Part shown: in pieces, positions 53,043 to 61,396 of the stretch | How the letters are laid out: the number at the start of each line of letters is the position of its first letter | Numbering within the stretch: position 1 is the stretch's first letter | Assembly (NCBI GenBank): GCA_017480185.1 | Contig: JAFVBC010000018.1 | Span: 32,195-96,194 of the forward strand | Direction: 5' to 3' | Length of the DNA: 64,000 nt | DNA from: Bacteroidales bacterium | Lineage (GTDB): Bacteria > Bacteroidota > Bacteroidia > Bacteroidales > P3 | Notes under the pieces: model-generated | Told to the model about the DNA's origin: nothing | The model's database searches: none | The model's input: the letters and a program-made list of their open reading frames with translations, nothing else | Translations under genes and position numbers: made by a program

Positions 53043-55898
53043 ATGGACGACAACAAGATAACAATACTGGGTGCAAGAGAGCACAACTTGCAAAACATAG
53101 ACATAGAAATACCTCGCAACAAGCTGGTTGTGTTTACAGGATTGAGTGGTAGTGGGAAGTCAAGCCTCGCCTTTGACACCATTTATGCCGAAGGGCAACG
53201 TCGCTATATGGATACCTTCTCCGCCTATGCTCGCCGCTTTGTTGGCAGCATGGAACGCCCTAACGTAGACCTTATAGAAGGGTTAAGCCCAGTAATCTCT
53301 ATAGAGCAAAAGAGCACCAACAACAATCCTCGCTCAACGGTGGGGACTATCACCGACACCTACGACTTTCTGCGTCTGCTTTTTGCCAGAGCATCTAAAG
53401 CTTATTCTCCCACCACAGGCAAACCCATGGTGAAATATAGCGAAGATAAGATTCTCGATATAATCACCACCGACTATGCTTCCACCGACATAACCATACT
53501 TGCGCCACTGGTTAAAGGGCGCAAAGGGCACTACCGCGAGCTTTTCGAGCAGGTGGCAAAGCGTGGTTTTCTGCGTGTAAGGGTCGACGGAGAAATACGC
53601 GAACTAACCTATCGCATGCAAGTAGACCGCTATCGAACCCACGATATTGAACTTGTTATTGACCGTTTGCGTGGCACCTCCAACACCTCGCGATTGCGCA
53701 CGGCAGTGCAAACTGCGTTCCGTCAAGGTAAAGGAGTGCTGATGATTTTAGATAACGACGCAACCGAAGGCCAAAACATACGCTACTTTAGCCGCATGCT
53801 CATGGATCCCGACACCGGCACATCCTTTCCCGAGCCCGAACCCAACACCTTCTCTTTCAACTCGCCCTACGGTGCATGCCCCCATTGTAATGGTTTGGGC
53901 GAAGTGGCTAAAATCGACATGCAGAAGCTCATTCCCAATTCCAAACGCAGCATAAAAGAGGGGGGTATAGAAGTGTTGGGCAAATATTCTCCAAACAACT
54001 ATATTTATAGGAAGATAGAACTCATGGGGCGACACTATGGTTTCACCCTCGACGACCCAATAGAATCGCTCACCGACGAGGCCATGAATGCCATACTCTA
54101 TGGCAGCAACCACTTCACCAGTATAGAAGACCCTGACGACCCGGGCTTTCTTGGCGAGTTTCAAGGTATCGTTACCCACATTGCCAATATGGCTTCGGAG
54201 GAGAGTTCGCCTGCCTTGCAACGCTGGGCAGCAAGCTTTATGAATACCGTTGAATGCCCACAATGTCATGGCACAAGGCTCAAACCCGAGTCGTTAGCAT
54301 TCCGTCTGCTCGACAAAAACATAGGACAACTGGCCAGCATGGACCTCATCGAGCTTAACCAATGGCTGCAACACCTCGAATCGCAACTCGACCATCGCGA
54401 CGCAACGGTGGCTCACGATGTGCTTAACGAGATACTGAAACGACTCGATTTTCTGATCAACGTAGGAGTAGGTTACCTTTCAATGAACCGCAGTGCTCGG
54501 TCGTTGTCGGGTGGTGAGGCACAACGCATACGCCTTGCCACACAGATAGGGTCGCAACTGGTCAACGTTTTATATATCCTCGATGAGCCATCTATCGGAC
54601 TGCATCAACGCGACAATCGACGCCTTATAGATTCCTTACAGCAACTGCGCGACATGGGCAACAGTATCATCGTGGTGGAACACGACCGCGACATGATGCT
54701 TGCCGCCGACTACTTGGTTGACATCGGGCCTGGGGCAGGTGTACATGGTGGGAAAGTGCTCTTTGCAGGCACACCACAACAAATGGCCATGCACAATAAT
54801 TCCAACACTCCAAGTTTGACGCTCGACTATCTGAGTCGCACAAAAGACATTGCCCTACCCAAACGTCGCACCATCAAAGGGCGCAAGCATCTTGTGTTGG
54901 AGGGGGCACGCGGCAACAATCTTAAGGGTGTTACGCTCGACCTACCGTTAGGCTTACTGGTGTGTATGACCGGTGTATCTGGCAGCGGCAAAAGTAGTCT
55001 GGTCAACGACACTCTGCTACCTATACTTTCGCAGCATTTCTATCGCTCGTTGCAGTCGTCCTTACCTTACGACAAAATTCAGGGCATTGACCAAATCGAC
55101 AAAGTGATACAGATAGACCAAAGCCCCATTGGACGCACACCACGCAGCAATCCTGCCACATACGTCGGCGTATTCGACGACATACGTCGCCTCTTTGCCG
55201 AACTGCCCTCGGCACGCATCCGTGGCTACAAATCGGGACGTTTCTCTTTCAACGTGGGCGGCGGACGATGCGAACATTGTAAAGGGGCTGGGCTACGCAC
55301 CATCGAGATGAACTTCCTACCCGATGTATACGTAACGTGCGAGGTGTGCAATGGCAAACGCTACAACCGCGAAACACTGGAAATACGCTATAAAGGCAAG
55401 TCGATAGCCGATGTGCTGAATATGACCATAGCCGAAGCAACCGAGTTTTTCTCGGCCATGCCCAAAATACATCGCAAGCTAAACACCTTGCTCGAAGTGG
55501 GGTTGGGCTACTTGACACTTGGCCAACAAAGCACCACACTGAGCGGGGGCGAAGCGCAGCGCATCAAACTTGCTGCCGAGTTGGCTCGAACCGACACCGG
55601 CAACACCCTCTACATACTCGACGAGCCCACCACAGGTTTGCACTTTGAAGACATCCGCGTGCTTATCGATGTGCTGCAACGCCTTGTCGACAAGGGCAAC
55701 TCAGTGCTCATAATTGAGCACAACATGGACGTGATAAAAGTGGCCGACTGGATAATCGACCTCGGTCCCGACGGTGGCCGAGCTGGTGGCGAAATAGTGT
55801 TTGCAGGCACACCCGAACAGCTTGCCAAACAAGCCGACAACTACACAGGTCGCTACTTGAACGAAGAACTACAAGCCTGCCACCCAAAGAAAGCATGA
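53043..55898 (+). CDS. uvrA: excinuclease ABC subunit A
   Basis: 951 residues. Two ABC ATPase halves: Walker A FTGLSGSGKSSLAFDT and MTGVSGSGKSSLVND; signatures LSGGEAQRIRLA and LSGGEAQRIKLA; Walker B YILDEPSIGLH and YILDEPTTGLH. The zinc modules CPHCNGLG with CPQCHGTR and CEHCKGAG with CEVCNGKR are present. The first Zn site seen in other UvrAs before the UvrB-binding domain is lost (AYSPTTGKPMVKYSED has no Cys), which I believe is common in Bacteroidota. It recognises bulky DNA lesions and loads UvrB. Confidence 0.95.
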   Translation: MDDNKITILGAREHNLQNIDIEIPRNKLVVFTGLSGSGKSSLAFDTIYAEGQRRYMDTFSAYARRFVGSMERPNVDLIEGLSPVISIEQKSTNNNPRSTVGTITDTYDFLRLLFARASKAYSPTTGKPMVKYSEDKILDIITTDYASTDITILAPLVKGRKGHYRELFEQVAKRGFLRVRVDGEIRELTYRMQVDRYRTHDIELVIDRLRGTSNTSRLRTAVQTAFRQGKGVLMILDNDATEGQNIRYFSRMLMDPDTGTSFPEPEPNTFSFNSPYGACPHCNGLGEVAKIDMQKLIPNSKRSIKEGGIEVLGKYSPNNYIYRKIELMGRHYGFTLDDPIESLTDEAMNAILYGSNHFTSIEDPDDPGFLGEFQGIVTHIANMASEESSPALQRWAASFMNTVECPQCHGTRLKPESLAFRLLDKNIGQLASMDLIELNQWLQHLESQLDHRDATVAHDVLNEILKRLDFLINVGVGYLSMNRSARSLSGGEAQRIRLATQIGSQLVNVLYILDEPSIGLHQRDNRRLIDSLQQLRDMGNSIIVVEHDRDMMLAADYLVDIGPGAGVHGGKVLFAGTPQQMAMHNNSNTPSLTLDYLSRTKDIALPKRRTIKGRKHLVLEGARGNNLKGVTLDLPLGLLVCMTGVSGSGKSSLVNDTLLPILSQHFYRSLQSSLPYDKIQGIDQIDKVIQIDQSPIGRTPRSNPATYVGVFDDIRRLFAELPSARIRGYKSGRFSFNVGGGRCEHCKGAGLRTIEMNFLPDVYVTCEVCNGKRYNRETLEIRYKGKSIADVLNMTIAEATEFFSAMPKIHRKLNTLLEVGLGYLTLGQQSTTLSGGEAQRIKLAAELARTDTGNTLYILDEPTTGLHFEDIRVLIDVLQRLVDKGNSVLIIEHNMDVIKVADWIIDLGPDGGRAGGEIVFAGTPEQLAKQADNYTGRYLNEELQACHPKKA

Positions 55899-55953
55899 AT
55901 GCTGGCAAGAGACATCCTCTCCATAGAGCATATCTTAACTATTAAAAGAACAC

Positions 55954-56751
55954 GTGGATACAATAGAATATTGGAAAAGGGAATGGAACAATATTACAGA
56001 TATTACTCCTGTCACGCAAATCAGTCACCATCTTGACACTTCATTACCCAAAGATATACCTGATGGCCGATATTACAATATAGATGGTTTTTATCTTGGC
56101 GACACCAGAAGCTGGGATGGTAAAAAGGTTTTCATTGCGGATTCTGTTGAAAAAGATGATTACGAGCATGTGATTGGGGCATACAATATAAAGGAACTAA
56201 ACCAAAATTATATTACATTAAGACAGATGGCATCTACAATATACGGAGAAAGTTCTGCAGTTTACATGAATAAAATGACTGAAGAATTAAAGTGCGAAAT
56301 GTTTGCAATTGCAGAAGTACATTTGAACAATGATAAAGCGTATGCGGATAAATCTGCTAAAGCACAAGAATATAGACGGTTGTTGCCACTCCAAATAAAC
56401 AAATCGCCATTTAAGCGCATAGCGAATGCCGCAGTAATAAAAGCATTGATCGACAAGGGGAACTTTAGTCACAACGCAAAACAATGGGATGGTGCCGAAC
56501 AGGCCATGTATGACACAGATGAACTGCGTGTAATGCATGGAGGGACACATATTATCCTACACATGAATACGCAAGGATGGAGAATATCAGACGAACACTA
56601 TGCAAAGTGGAAAGCCAATATTGGTGCAGGATTTAAGGCTCCACAAGTGAAAGCAGCCGTAATGGGCGACAATAAGGGGAAGATACTTTTAACATCCGTC
56701 GCAGTGTATTGTAAAACAATATTTTGGGCTTATACTAATGAGGAGCAATAA
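55954..56751 (+). CDS. AT-rich accessory protein, hypothetical; possible cell-wall-hydrolase-like toxin
   Basis: 265 residues starting at GTG 55954, no signal peptide. Base composition drops here to roughly 35-40% GC from nearly 60% in uvrA. The core MASTIYGESSAVY, EMFAIAEVHLNND and FKRIANAAVIKALIDKG follows the spacing seen in SleB-like cell wall hydrolases and some envelope-attacking effectors (YGE.., AIAxVxLNR). The N-terminal 90 residues and the GTHIILHMNTQGW region are unassigned. It is immediately followed, with no gap, by a secreted protein. I infer a possible effector of contact-dependent competition; no VgrG, PAAR or Rhs gene is nearby. Family not recognised with certainty. Confidence 0.5.
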   Translation: MDTIEYWKREWNNITDITPVTQISHHLDTSLPKDIPDGRYYNIDGFYLGDTRSWDGKKVFIADSVEKDDYEHVIGAYNIKELNQNYITLRQMASTIYGESSAVYMNKMTEELKCEMFAIAEVHLNNDKAYADKSAKAQEYRRLLPLQINKSPFKRIANAAVIKALIDKGNFSHNAKQWDGAEQAMYDTDELRVMHGGTHIILHMNTQGWRISDEHYAKWKANIGAGFKAPQVKAAVMGDNKGKILLTSVAVYCKTIFWAYTNEEQ

Positions 56752-57609
56752 ATGAGAAGAAATAGTTTTTTTGCATTACTACTTTTGTTATCCTTTATCG
56801 GACAAGCGCAGGGTGTAAAAATAACCTATTATAAAGTTATATCAGACGTGTCACTAACGCCATCTCCTTTTGAGAGCGATGAGACACGTCTGATAGGAAA
56901 AAACATTCTATTCTTTTCTGGCGATACAATAAAGTATCACATTAGAGGGAATGACCGATGCATAGAAGATTCCACATATTACGATTACCAAGCAGACAAC
57001 ACCTTAATAGTTAACGTATTTAAGCCCTTATACCTCAAACGTGATGATAAAACAGTGTACGATAGTCTGATAAGATATTCGTTGCTAAAATCCGACACCG
57101 TATGTTATCCTCCAGCACACGATGAGAAAGCAACAATGATAGAATACGACAAATACCGTATGTTATCATTGTTCGGATATGACGGACTATATAGAACACT
57201 CGAATTTTATAAAGACTCTTTTTCCTATGATTCAATTGTGATAGATTCTTTGACGCAGTATCTTGATTTTGAAGAAGAAGGATTTAGATTTAGCGCATTT
57301 TGTTATGCTGAGTTTGATAGCATTAAATCCGTAACAAAATTTGCAAGATATAATTTACTTGTTCCCCCCAACTGTTATGACGATTACGGGCACTTTCATG
57401 ACCAGAGATGCCGTTTTGTAATGTACACTACAGCCAATGGCCGATTAAAAACCGATAGATGTTACCTATCAGAGGATGTTATTGACAGGACTTTTTTATA
57501 CGACAAAGAGAACCGTCTTACCTGCGTACTTACACAACAATCCAACATGGTTTTTGACGAGAATGTTAAAAGATGGCGAGAAGTGTTTGTTTATGAGAAT
57601 GTCCAATAG
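56752..57609 (+). CDS. AT-rich secreted hypothetical protein, possible immunity partner
   Basis: 285 residues with a clear signal peptide (FFALLLLLSFIGQAQG) and no lipobox. Rich in Tyr, Asp and Ser; the mature part has no motif I recognise and is predicted to be mostly beta strand. The ATG follows the previous stop directly (TAA then ATG), so the two are cotranslated. It shares the low GC of its neighbour and ends at two intrinsic terminators. A periplasmic protein encoded next to a candidate cell-wall-attacking protein fits an immunity role, which is inference only. Confidence 0.5.
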   Translation: MRRNSFFALLLLLSFIGQAQGVKITYYKVISDVSLTPSPFESDETRLIGKNILFFSGDTIKYHIRGNDRCIEDSTYYDYQADNTLIVNVFKPLYLKRDDKTVYDSLIRYSLLKSDTVCYPPAHDEKATMIEYDKYRMLSLFGYDGLYRTLEFYKDSFSYDSIVIDSLTQYLDFEEEGFRFSAFCYAEFDSIKSVTKFARYNLLVPPNCYDDYGHFHDQRCRFVMYTTANGRLKTDRCYLSEDVIDRTFLYDKENRLTCVLTQQSNMVFDENVKRWREVFVYENVQ

Positions 57610-57646
57610 TGCTTACATCTCATAAAAAGATGTTTTACCCACCCCT

Positions 57647-57677
57647 AACCCCTCCCCATGGAGGGGTTGTTTTTTTC
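57647..57677 (+). terminator. intrinsic terminator 1 after the accessory pair
   Basis: 9-bp stem AACCCCTCC (57647-57655) with 57660-57668, loop CCAT, then GTTTTTTT. The core belongs to the same G/C-rich hairpin family as the 66-bp array at 12133-12540. Confidence 0.75.
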
Positions 57678-57715
57678 GGTTAAAACGTATCTTGTCAACG
57701 TTGAACCACCCCCTA

Positions 57716-57741
57716 CCCCTCCTCGGGAGGGGATGTTTTTT
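57716..57741 (+). terminator. intrinsic terminator 2 after the accessory pair
   Basis: 7-bp stem CCCCTCC (57716-57722) with 57726-57732, followed by ATGTTTTTTC. It is a second hairpin of the same family 48 bp after the first. Confidence 0.65.
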
Positions 57742-57788
57742 CTGATGTATGACCTCTCGGCAACAATGCACTTAACACCAACTTGGGC

Positions 57789-57908
57789 TCAAGTAAGGCC
57801 GTTCTTCAGTTGTTCTTCAGTCATTGACTGAAGAACAACTGAAGAACGACTGAAGAACGGCCCTACTTGATACCTACATGTTCCCCTCCTGATGCCCTTA
57901 TCAAGTGG
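57789..57908. repeat. palindromic 11-bp-unit element, copy E6 (two left, three right units)
   Basis: Left units 57801-57811 and 57812-57822, centre ATT, right units 57826-57836, 57837-57847 and 57848-57858, then 11-bp-phased ACTTGATACCT, ACATGTTCCCC, TCCTGATGCCC and TTATCAAGTGG. This is the only copy in a codirectional gap: between the accessory-pair terminators and the tRNA-Phe promoter. The rest of 57610-58069 shows no gene. Confidence 0.88.
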
Positions 57909-58011
57909 AGCTCATCGCAATATAATCTCAAGATCAAAGCTGCAAAAGCGCCCTTTTTGTCGTTTCACTGTGCTGATTAACAGAGCAAGATGTTTTTTTT
58001 GAAAAAAAAAA

Positions 58012-58043
58012 TTTGTCGGTTTGACGGGAATGACATAACTTTG
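58012..58043 (+). promoter_or_regulatory. promoter TTTG-20-TAACTTTG for tRNA-Phe
   Basis: TTTG at 58012-58015 and TAACTTTG at 58036-58043, followed by C, matching the Bacteroidota consensus. The tRNA begins at 58070. Confidence 0.65.
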
Positions 58044-58069
58044 CAAACGATTTCGAGAGAAGAAATGAT

Positions 58070-58142
58070 GGCGTCGTAGCTCAGTTGGTAGAGCGAAGGA
58101 CTGAAAATCCTTGCGTCACTGGTTCAAATCCAGTCGATGCCA
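58070..58142 (+). tRNA. tRNA-Phe (GAA)
   Basis: 73 nt folding into a full cloverleaf: acceptor GGCGTCG with CGATGCC (one G-T wobble) and discriminator A; D arm GCTC..GAGC; anticodon arm AAGGA-CTGAAAA-TCCTT with anticodon GAA; T arm ACTGG-TTCAAAT-CCAGT. The 3' CCA is not encoded. A promoter precedes it and a terminator follows, so it is a stand-alone gene. Confidence 0.97.
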
Positions 58143-58149
58143 CACAAAG

Positions 58150-58189
58150 AGAGAAATGTCAGATTTGATGTTTCTCTTTTTCTTTTTAC
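58150..58189 (+). terminator. intrinsic terminator after tRNA-Phe
   Basis: 12-bp stem (58150-58161 with 58166-58177, two G-T wobbles), loop GATT, followed by a T-rich run TTTTCTTTTT. It separates the tRNA from the two-component genes. Confidence 0.7.
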
Positions 58190-58234
58190 AACAAAAAAAC
58201 ACCTTGTTCGTTACTTAAAGAAAACTGCTACACT

Positions 58235-58885
58235 ATGGTCTCGCCAACATACCACCACGACTCATACCCCACCGCTGCACCAGAGCGCATATTGGTGGTC
58301 GACGATGAGCAAGATTTGTGCGAGATTCTGCATTTCAACCTTGATGCCGAGGGCTATGCAGTTGACTGTGCCAATAGCGCCGAGCAAGCTCTGTCTATGA
58401 TTGACGCAGGCGAGCACTACGACTTGCTGCTGCTCGACGTAATGTTAGAGCGCATGTCGGGGTTCGACCTGGCGGTGTTGCTTCGCGCTCGCGGCGACAG
58501 CACACCAGTGATATTCCTCACCGCTCGCGATCAGCACGCCGATCAAATGCAGGGTTTTCTCTCGGGTGCCGACGACTATATCACCAAGCCGTTTGCATTC
58601 GACACGGTGCTGGCCAGGGTGCGAGCAGTGTTGCGCCGTTCGCACGGAATAATGCCTGGCGAAGTGCCTCAACTGACCCATCGCGAGTATCTTATATGGC
58701 AGTTTTTCAACGCCCACCCCGGACGTTTTTTTAGCCGACAGGAGATAATGCAAGCTGTGTGGCCCGACCAAACACTGGTGAGCGAACGCAGCGTAGACGT
58801 GCATATTGCCCGCCTGCGCAAGAAATTGGGCAGCCACGGCAACCGCATAATCAACAAAACTGGGTTTGGTTATGGAATGGTCTGA
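58235..58885 (+). CDS. OmpR-type response regulator with shortened output domain
   Basis: 216 residues. The receiver domain is intact: DDEQ near 23-26, phospho-acceptor Asp68 in LLLLDVML, Thr96 and Lys118 in ITKPF. The winged-helix output domain is present from about 147 (LTHREYLIWQFFNAHPGRFFSRQEIM, SVDVHIARLRKKLG, INKTGFGYGMV). Only about 12 residues lie between the domains, so the four-stranded N-terminal sheet usual in OmpR/PhoB DNA-binding domains is missing. It overlaps the histidine kinase gene by 14 bp. Confidence 0.88.
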   Translation: MVSPTYHHDSYPTAAPERILVVDDEQDLCEILHFNLDAEGYAVDCANSAEQALSMIDAGEHYDLLLLDVMLERMSGFDLAVLLRARGDSTPVIFLTARDQHADQMQGFLSGADDYITKPFAFDTVLARVRAVLRRSHGIMPGEVPQLTHREYLIWQFFNAHPGRFFSRQEIMQAVWPDQTLVSERSVDVHIARLRKKLGSHGNRIINKTGFGYGMV

Positions 58886-59717
58886 TTGGGCACCGTGGGG
58901 CATAGCTGTGGCAGTGGCGGTGGTGGCCATCGAGTTGTGGCGCATAAACCGCAAAAACCGCCGATTGAAAGCCCTTGCCGACGAGGCTGAACGCAACCGC
59001 GAACAGGCCATAGCCGAGCAGCGACGCAATCAGCAACTGAAACAGGAGATGACGTCGAACATTGCCCACGAGCTTAAAACCCCAGTGAGCAGCATTCGCG
59101 GATACCTTGAAATACTGCTGGGCAACCGTCCGTTGAGCGACGAAAAACGGCTCTACTACTTGCAACGCTGCTACGAGCAGACGTTGCGGCTGTCGGCATT
59201 GTTGGCAGACGTGTCAATGATAAACAAGTTGGAAGAAAGCGCCACACTGTTTCCTGTAGAGCCGATAAGTCTGCAAAAGGTGGCAAACGAGGCTATTGCC
59301 GAGTTCGACGACAAGGCGCACGACAATCATATTGCCATAAAAAATCTGTTGCCCGACACAACCATTTATGGCAACGACGAGTTGCTCTACAGCATTTTTC
59401 GCAACTTGATAGAGAACTCGGTGAACTATGCTGGCGCAGACAGCACCGTGGTGATAGAGACCTACAAAGAGCCAACCGACACCGTTTTTCTGCACTTCTA
59501 CGACAATGGCGTGGGCGTGGCCGACGAATACTTGGCTCGACTGTTCGACCGCTTTGTGCGTATTGACCAGGGGCGCTCGCGTCGCAGCGGAGGTTCGGGA
59601 CTGGGGCTATCAATTGTGAAGCACGCCGTGCAATTTCACGGTGGCGAAATATATGCCCGCAACCGTGTCGAAGGCGGATTGGAATACTTCTTTTCACTCA
59701 AAATAAATCAACCCTAA
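58872..59717 (+). CDS. sensor histidine kinase with minimal input region
   Basis: 281 residues from ATG 58872, which lies inside the end of the regulator gene. One membrane helix (residues 8-24, PWGIAVAVAVVAIEL) and a short coiled coil are followed by the H-box NIAHELKTPVSSIRGYLE (His66), N-box LIENSVNYA, G1 DNGVGVAD and G2 GGSGLGLSIVKHAV. There is no periplasmic sensor domain and no HAMP domain, so input must come through the membrane helix or a partner. It forms a pair with the upstream response regulator. The signal is unknown. Confidence 0.9.
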   Translation: MEWSDWAPWGIAVAVAVVAIELWRINRKNRRLKALADEAERNREQAIAEQRRNQQLKQEMTSNIAHELKTPVSSIRGYLEILLGNRPLSDEKRLYYLQRCYEQTLRLSALLADVSMINKLEESATLFPVEPISLQKVANEAIAEFDDKAHDNHIAIKNLLPDTTIYGNDELLYSIFRNLIENSVNYAGADSTVVIETYKEPTDTVFLHFYDNGVGVADEYLARLFDRFVRIDQGRSRRSGGSGLGLSIVKHAVQFHGGEIYARNRVEGGLEYFFSLKINQP

Positions 59718-59735
59718 CCACAACCCATCAGCACT

Positions 59736-60122
59736 ATGCACACACTTGACATACAGATGCGTTTCAACGACATCGACCAAATGGGACACGTGAACAATGC
59801 AGTCATAATGGAATATTTCGACCTGGGTAAGGAAGCTTTCTTCACCCAGCATGGGTTGCCACCCGAAGAGGGCGACTTCACGGTGATGATTGTGCACTAC
59901 GAAGTCGACTTTGTGCAACAACTGCGCTTCCACAATAAAGTTGCCGTTGCCACCACCGTTGAGAGGTTTGGCAACAAAAGTCTGACACTTCGACAGAGCA
60001 TTGTAGATGCTCAAGGCACAGTCTACGCAACATGCAACACGGTGATGGCTGGCTATAGCCGCACACAAAAATGCGCCGCCGTGATACCCCCCACAGTCAA
60101 AGAAAGATTGATGTCGGCATGA
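59736..60122 (+). CDS. acyl-CoA thioesterase, YbgC/4HBT hotdog family
   Basis: 128 residues. Hotdog fold with the YbgC-type active site RFNDIDQMGHVNNAVIMEYFD (the Asp in DIDQMGHVNN is catalytic). Members hydrolyse short or aromatic acyl-CoA, or act with the Tol-Pal system. It begins 18 bp after the kinase gene and 22 bp before the TIGR02757 gene. No Tol-Pal genes are adjacent, so the substrate is open. Confidence 0.85.
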   Translation: MHTLDIQMRFNDIDQMGHVNNAVIMEYFDLGKEAFFTQHGLPPEEGDFTVMIVHYEVDFVQQLRFHNKVAVATTVERFGNKSLTLRQSIVDAQGTVYATCNTVMAGYSRTQKCAAVIPPTVKERLMSA

Positions 60123-60144
60123 TACGCCACAGTTTAAGCCACCA

Positions 60145-60894
60145 ATGATACCGCAAGAAACCATACTAACGTTGCGTCAACTGGCCGAACGCTACGAGGA
60201 GGCTGGATTTATCAACGGCGACCCCTCGTGGTGGATGCACCAAGTGAACGGAGAGGAGAATCAAGAGGCCGTGGCGTTTGTGGCTGCATCACTCAGTTAT
60301 GGCAGTCGCACACAGTTTATGCCCAAGATTGAACAACTGCTCAACAAGGCACAGGGCGACATGGCTATGTGGATAAGAAATAGAGAATATGCACGCACAT
60401 TTGCTCCCAACGACGAGCACTGCTTCTATCGGCTATATAATCACGGCACGATGCGTGCGTTTTTCGATGCCTACAGCCAACTGATTGACGAGCACACATC
60501 GCTGAAACAATATGTTGCATCAACCGCCCCCACATGCGCATTGGATGTCGTAAAAACGCTGTGCAACTGGTTCTTTGCCCATGGCGACATGCATGTAACC
60601 CCACGCAACGCAATCTCGTCGTGCAAAAGGCTGTGCATGTTCTTGCGATGGATGGTGCGCGACAACTCGCCTGTCGACCTTGGGCATTGGGCAGACGTGG
60701 TTGATAAACGCACGCTAATCATACCGATGGATACCCACGTGCTCAGCGAAGCCAACAAATTGGGGCTTATCCACGGGCGTAACGCTACGATGCAGGCTGC
60801 GCTGAAACTCACCGACACACTGCGCGAGGTGTTCCCCTCCGACCCCACAAAAGCCGACTTTGCACTATTCGGACTCGGTATAAACCCGCAATAA
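60145..60894 (+). CDS. TIGR02757 (DUF2400) family protein
   Basis: 249 residues, soluble and helical. The family-specific segments are visible: VAASLSYGSRTQFMPKIEQLL, SSCKRLCMFLRWMVRDNSPVDLGHW, LIIPMDTHVLSEANKLGL and the end DPTKADFALFGLGI. The pattern, with a conserved Asp-Thr-His and a Phe-Ala-Leu-Phe-Gly ending, recalls the helix-hairpin-helix DNA glycosylase fold, but no activity is established. Widespread in Bacteroidota. Confidence 0.88.
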   Translation: MIPQETILTLRQLAERYEEAGFINGDPSWWMHQVNGEENQEAVAFVAASLSYGSRTQFMPKIEQLLNKAQGDMAMWIRNREYARTFAPNDEHCFYRLYNHGTMRAFFDAYSQLIDEHTSLKQYVASTAPTCALDVVKTLCNWFFAHGDMHVTPRNAISSCKRLCMFLRWMVRDNSPVDLGHWADVVDKRTLIIPMDTHVLSEANKLGLIHGRNATMQAALKLTDTLREVFPSDPTKADFALFGLGINPQ

Positions 60895-60968
60895 TAAAAT
60901 GCTTTTTCGTATCAAAACACACGTTTATCGCAATTGTAAGTAGAATAATAAACCTAAATAGTACAAAC

Positions 60969-61370
60969 ATGCAACGTAGCTCAAAAACCAAGATCATTAC
61001 CATCGTCAGTGCGGTGGTAATAGTAGCATTGGCCACATTTGTATTCTTCCGCTTTTGTTTTGTCTACAGCACAGGAGTAAATGCTGGCGACTTGAACTAT
61101 TTTCAAAAGGAAGGCGTAGTGTTTAAGACCTATGAAGGCAAGGTGATACAGAGCGGATTTAAGTCGGCCGCAGGAGTTAATCGTCTCCAAAGCAACGAGT
61201 TTAAGTTCTCGGTAACCGACAAGGCAGTGGCCGACACCCTAATGCGCGCCTCGGGTAAACATGTCGAGTTGCGCTGGAAACGCTATCTTGGCACGCTTCC
61301 CTGGCGTGGCAATAGCCAATATGTGGTGTGCGAGGTTATGTCGATAGCTGAGATAAACCCTCAAGATTGA
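60969..61370 (+). CDS. small membrane-anchored hypothetical protein
   Basis: 133 residues with one N-terminal membrane helix (IITIVSAVVIVALATFVFF) and a beta-rich soluble part: GVNAGDLNYFQKEGVVFKTYEGKV, VNRLQSNEFKFSV and VELRWKRY..WRGNSQYVVCEV. Similar short proteins occur across Bacteroidota, sometimes misannotated as 6-phosphogluconate dehydrogenase; I know no function. It is 74 bp after the TIGR02757 gene with no clear promoter, and convergent with the lipoprotein gene at 61397. Confidence 0.65.
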   Translation: MQRSSKTKIITIVSAVVIVALATFVFFRFCFVYSTGVNAGDLNYFQKEGVVFKTYEGKVIQSGFKSAAGVNRLQSNEFKFSVTDKAVADTLMRASGKHVELRWKRYLGTLPWRGNSQYVVCEVMSIAEINPQD

Positions 61371-61396
61371 ACTGCTAAATATTGCGTGGATCAACG

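Noticed and set aside
57647-57741. Part of the 66-bp tandem array
   Set aside because: Only the hairpin core is shared; spacing and flanks differ and T-runs follow, so these are scored as terminators.
2212-57780. Operators of a common regulon (one regulator, seven sites)
   Set aside because: Flanking genes are unrelated housekeeping functions, and the sites sit between promoters, not overlapping -33/-7 elements. A role in DNA structure or a mobile origin fits better.
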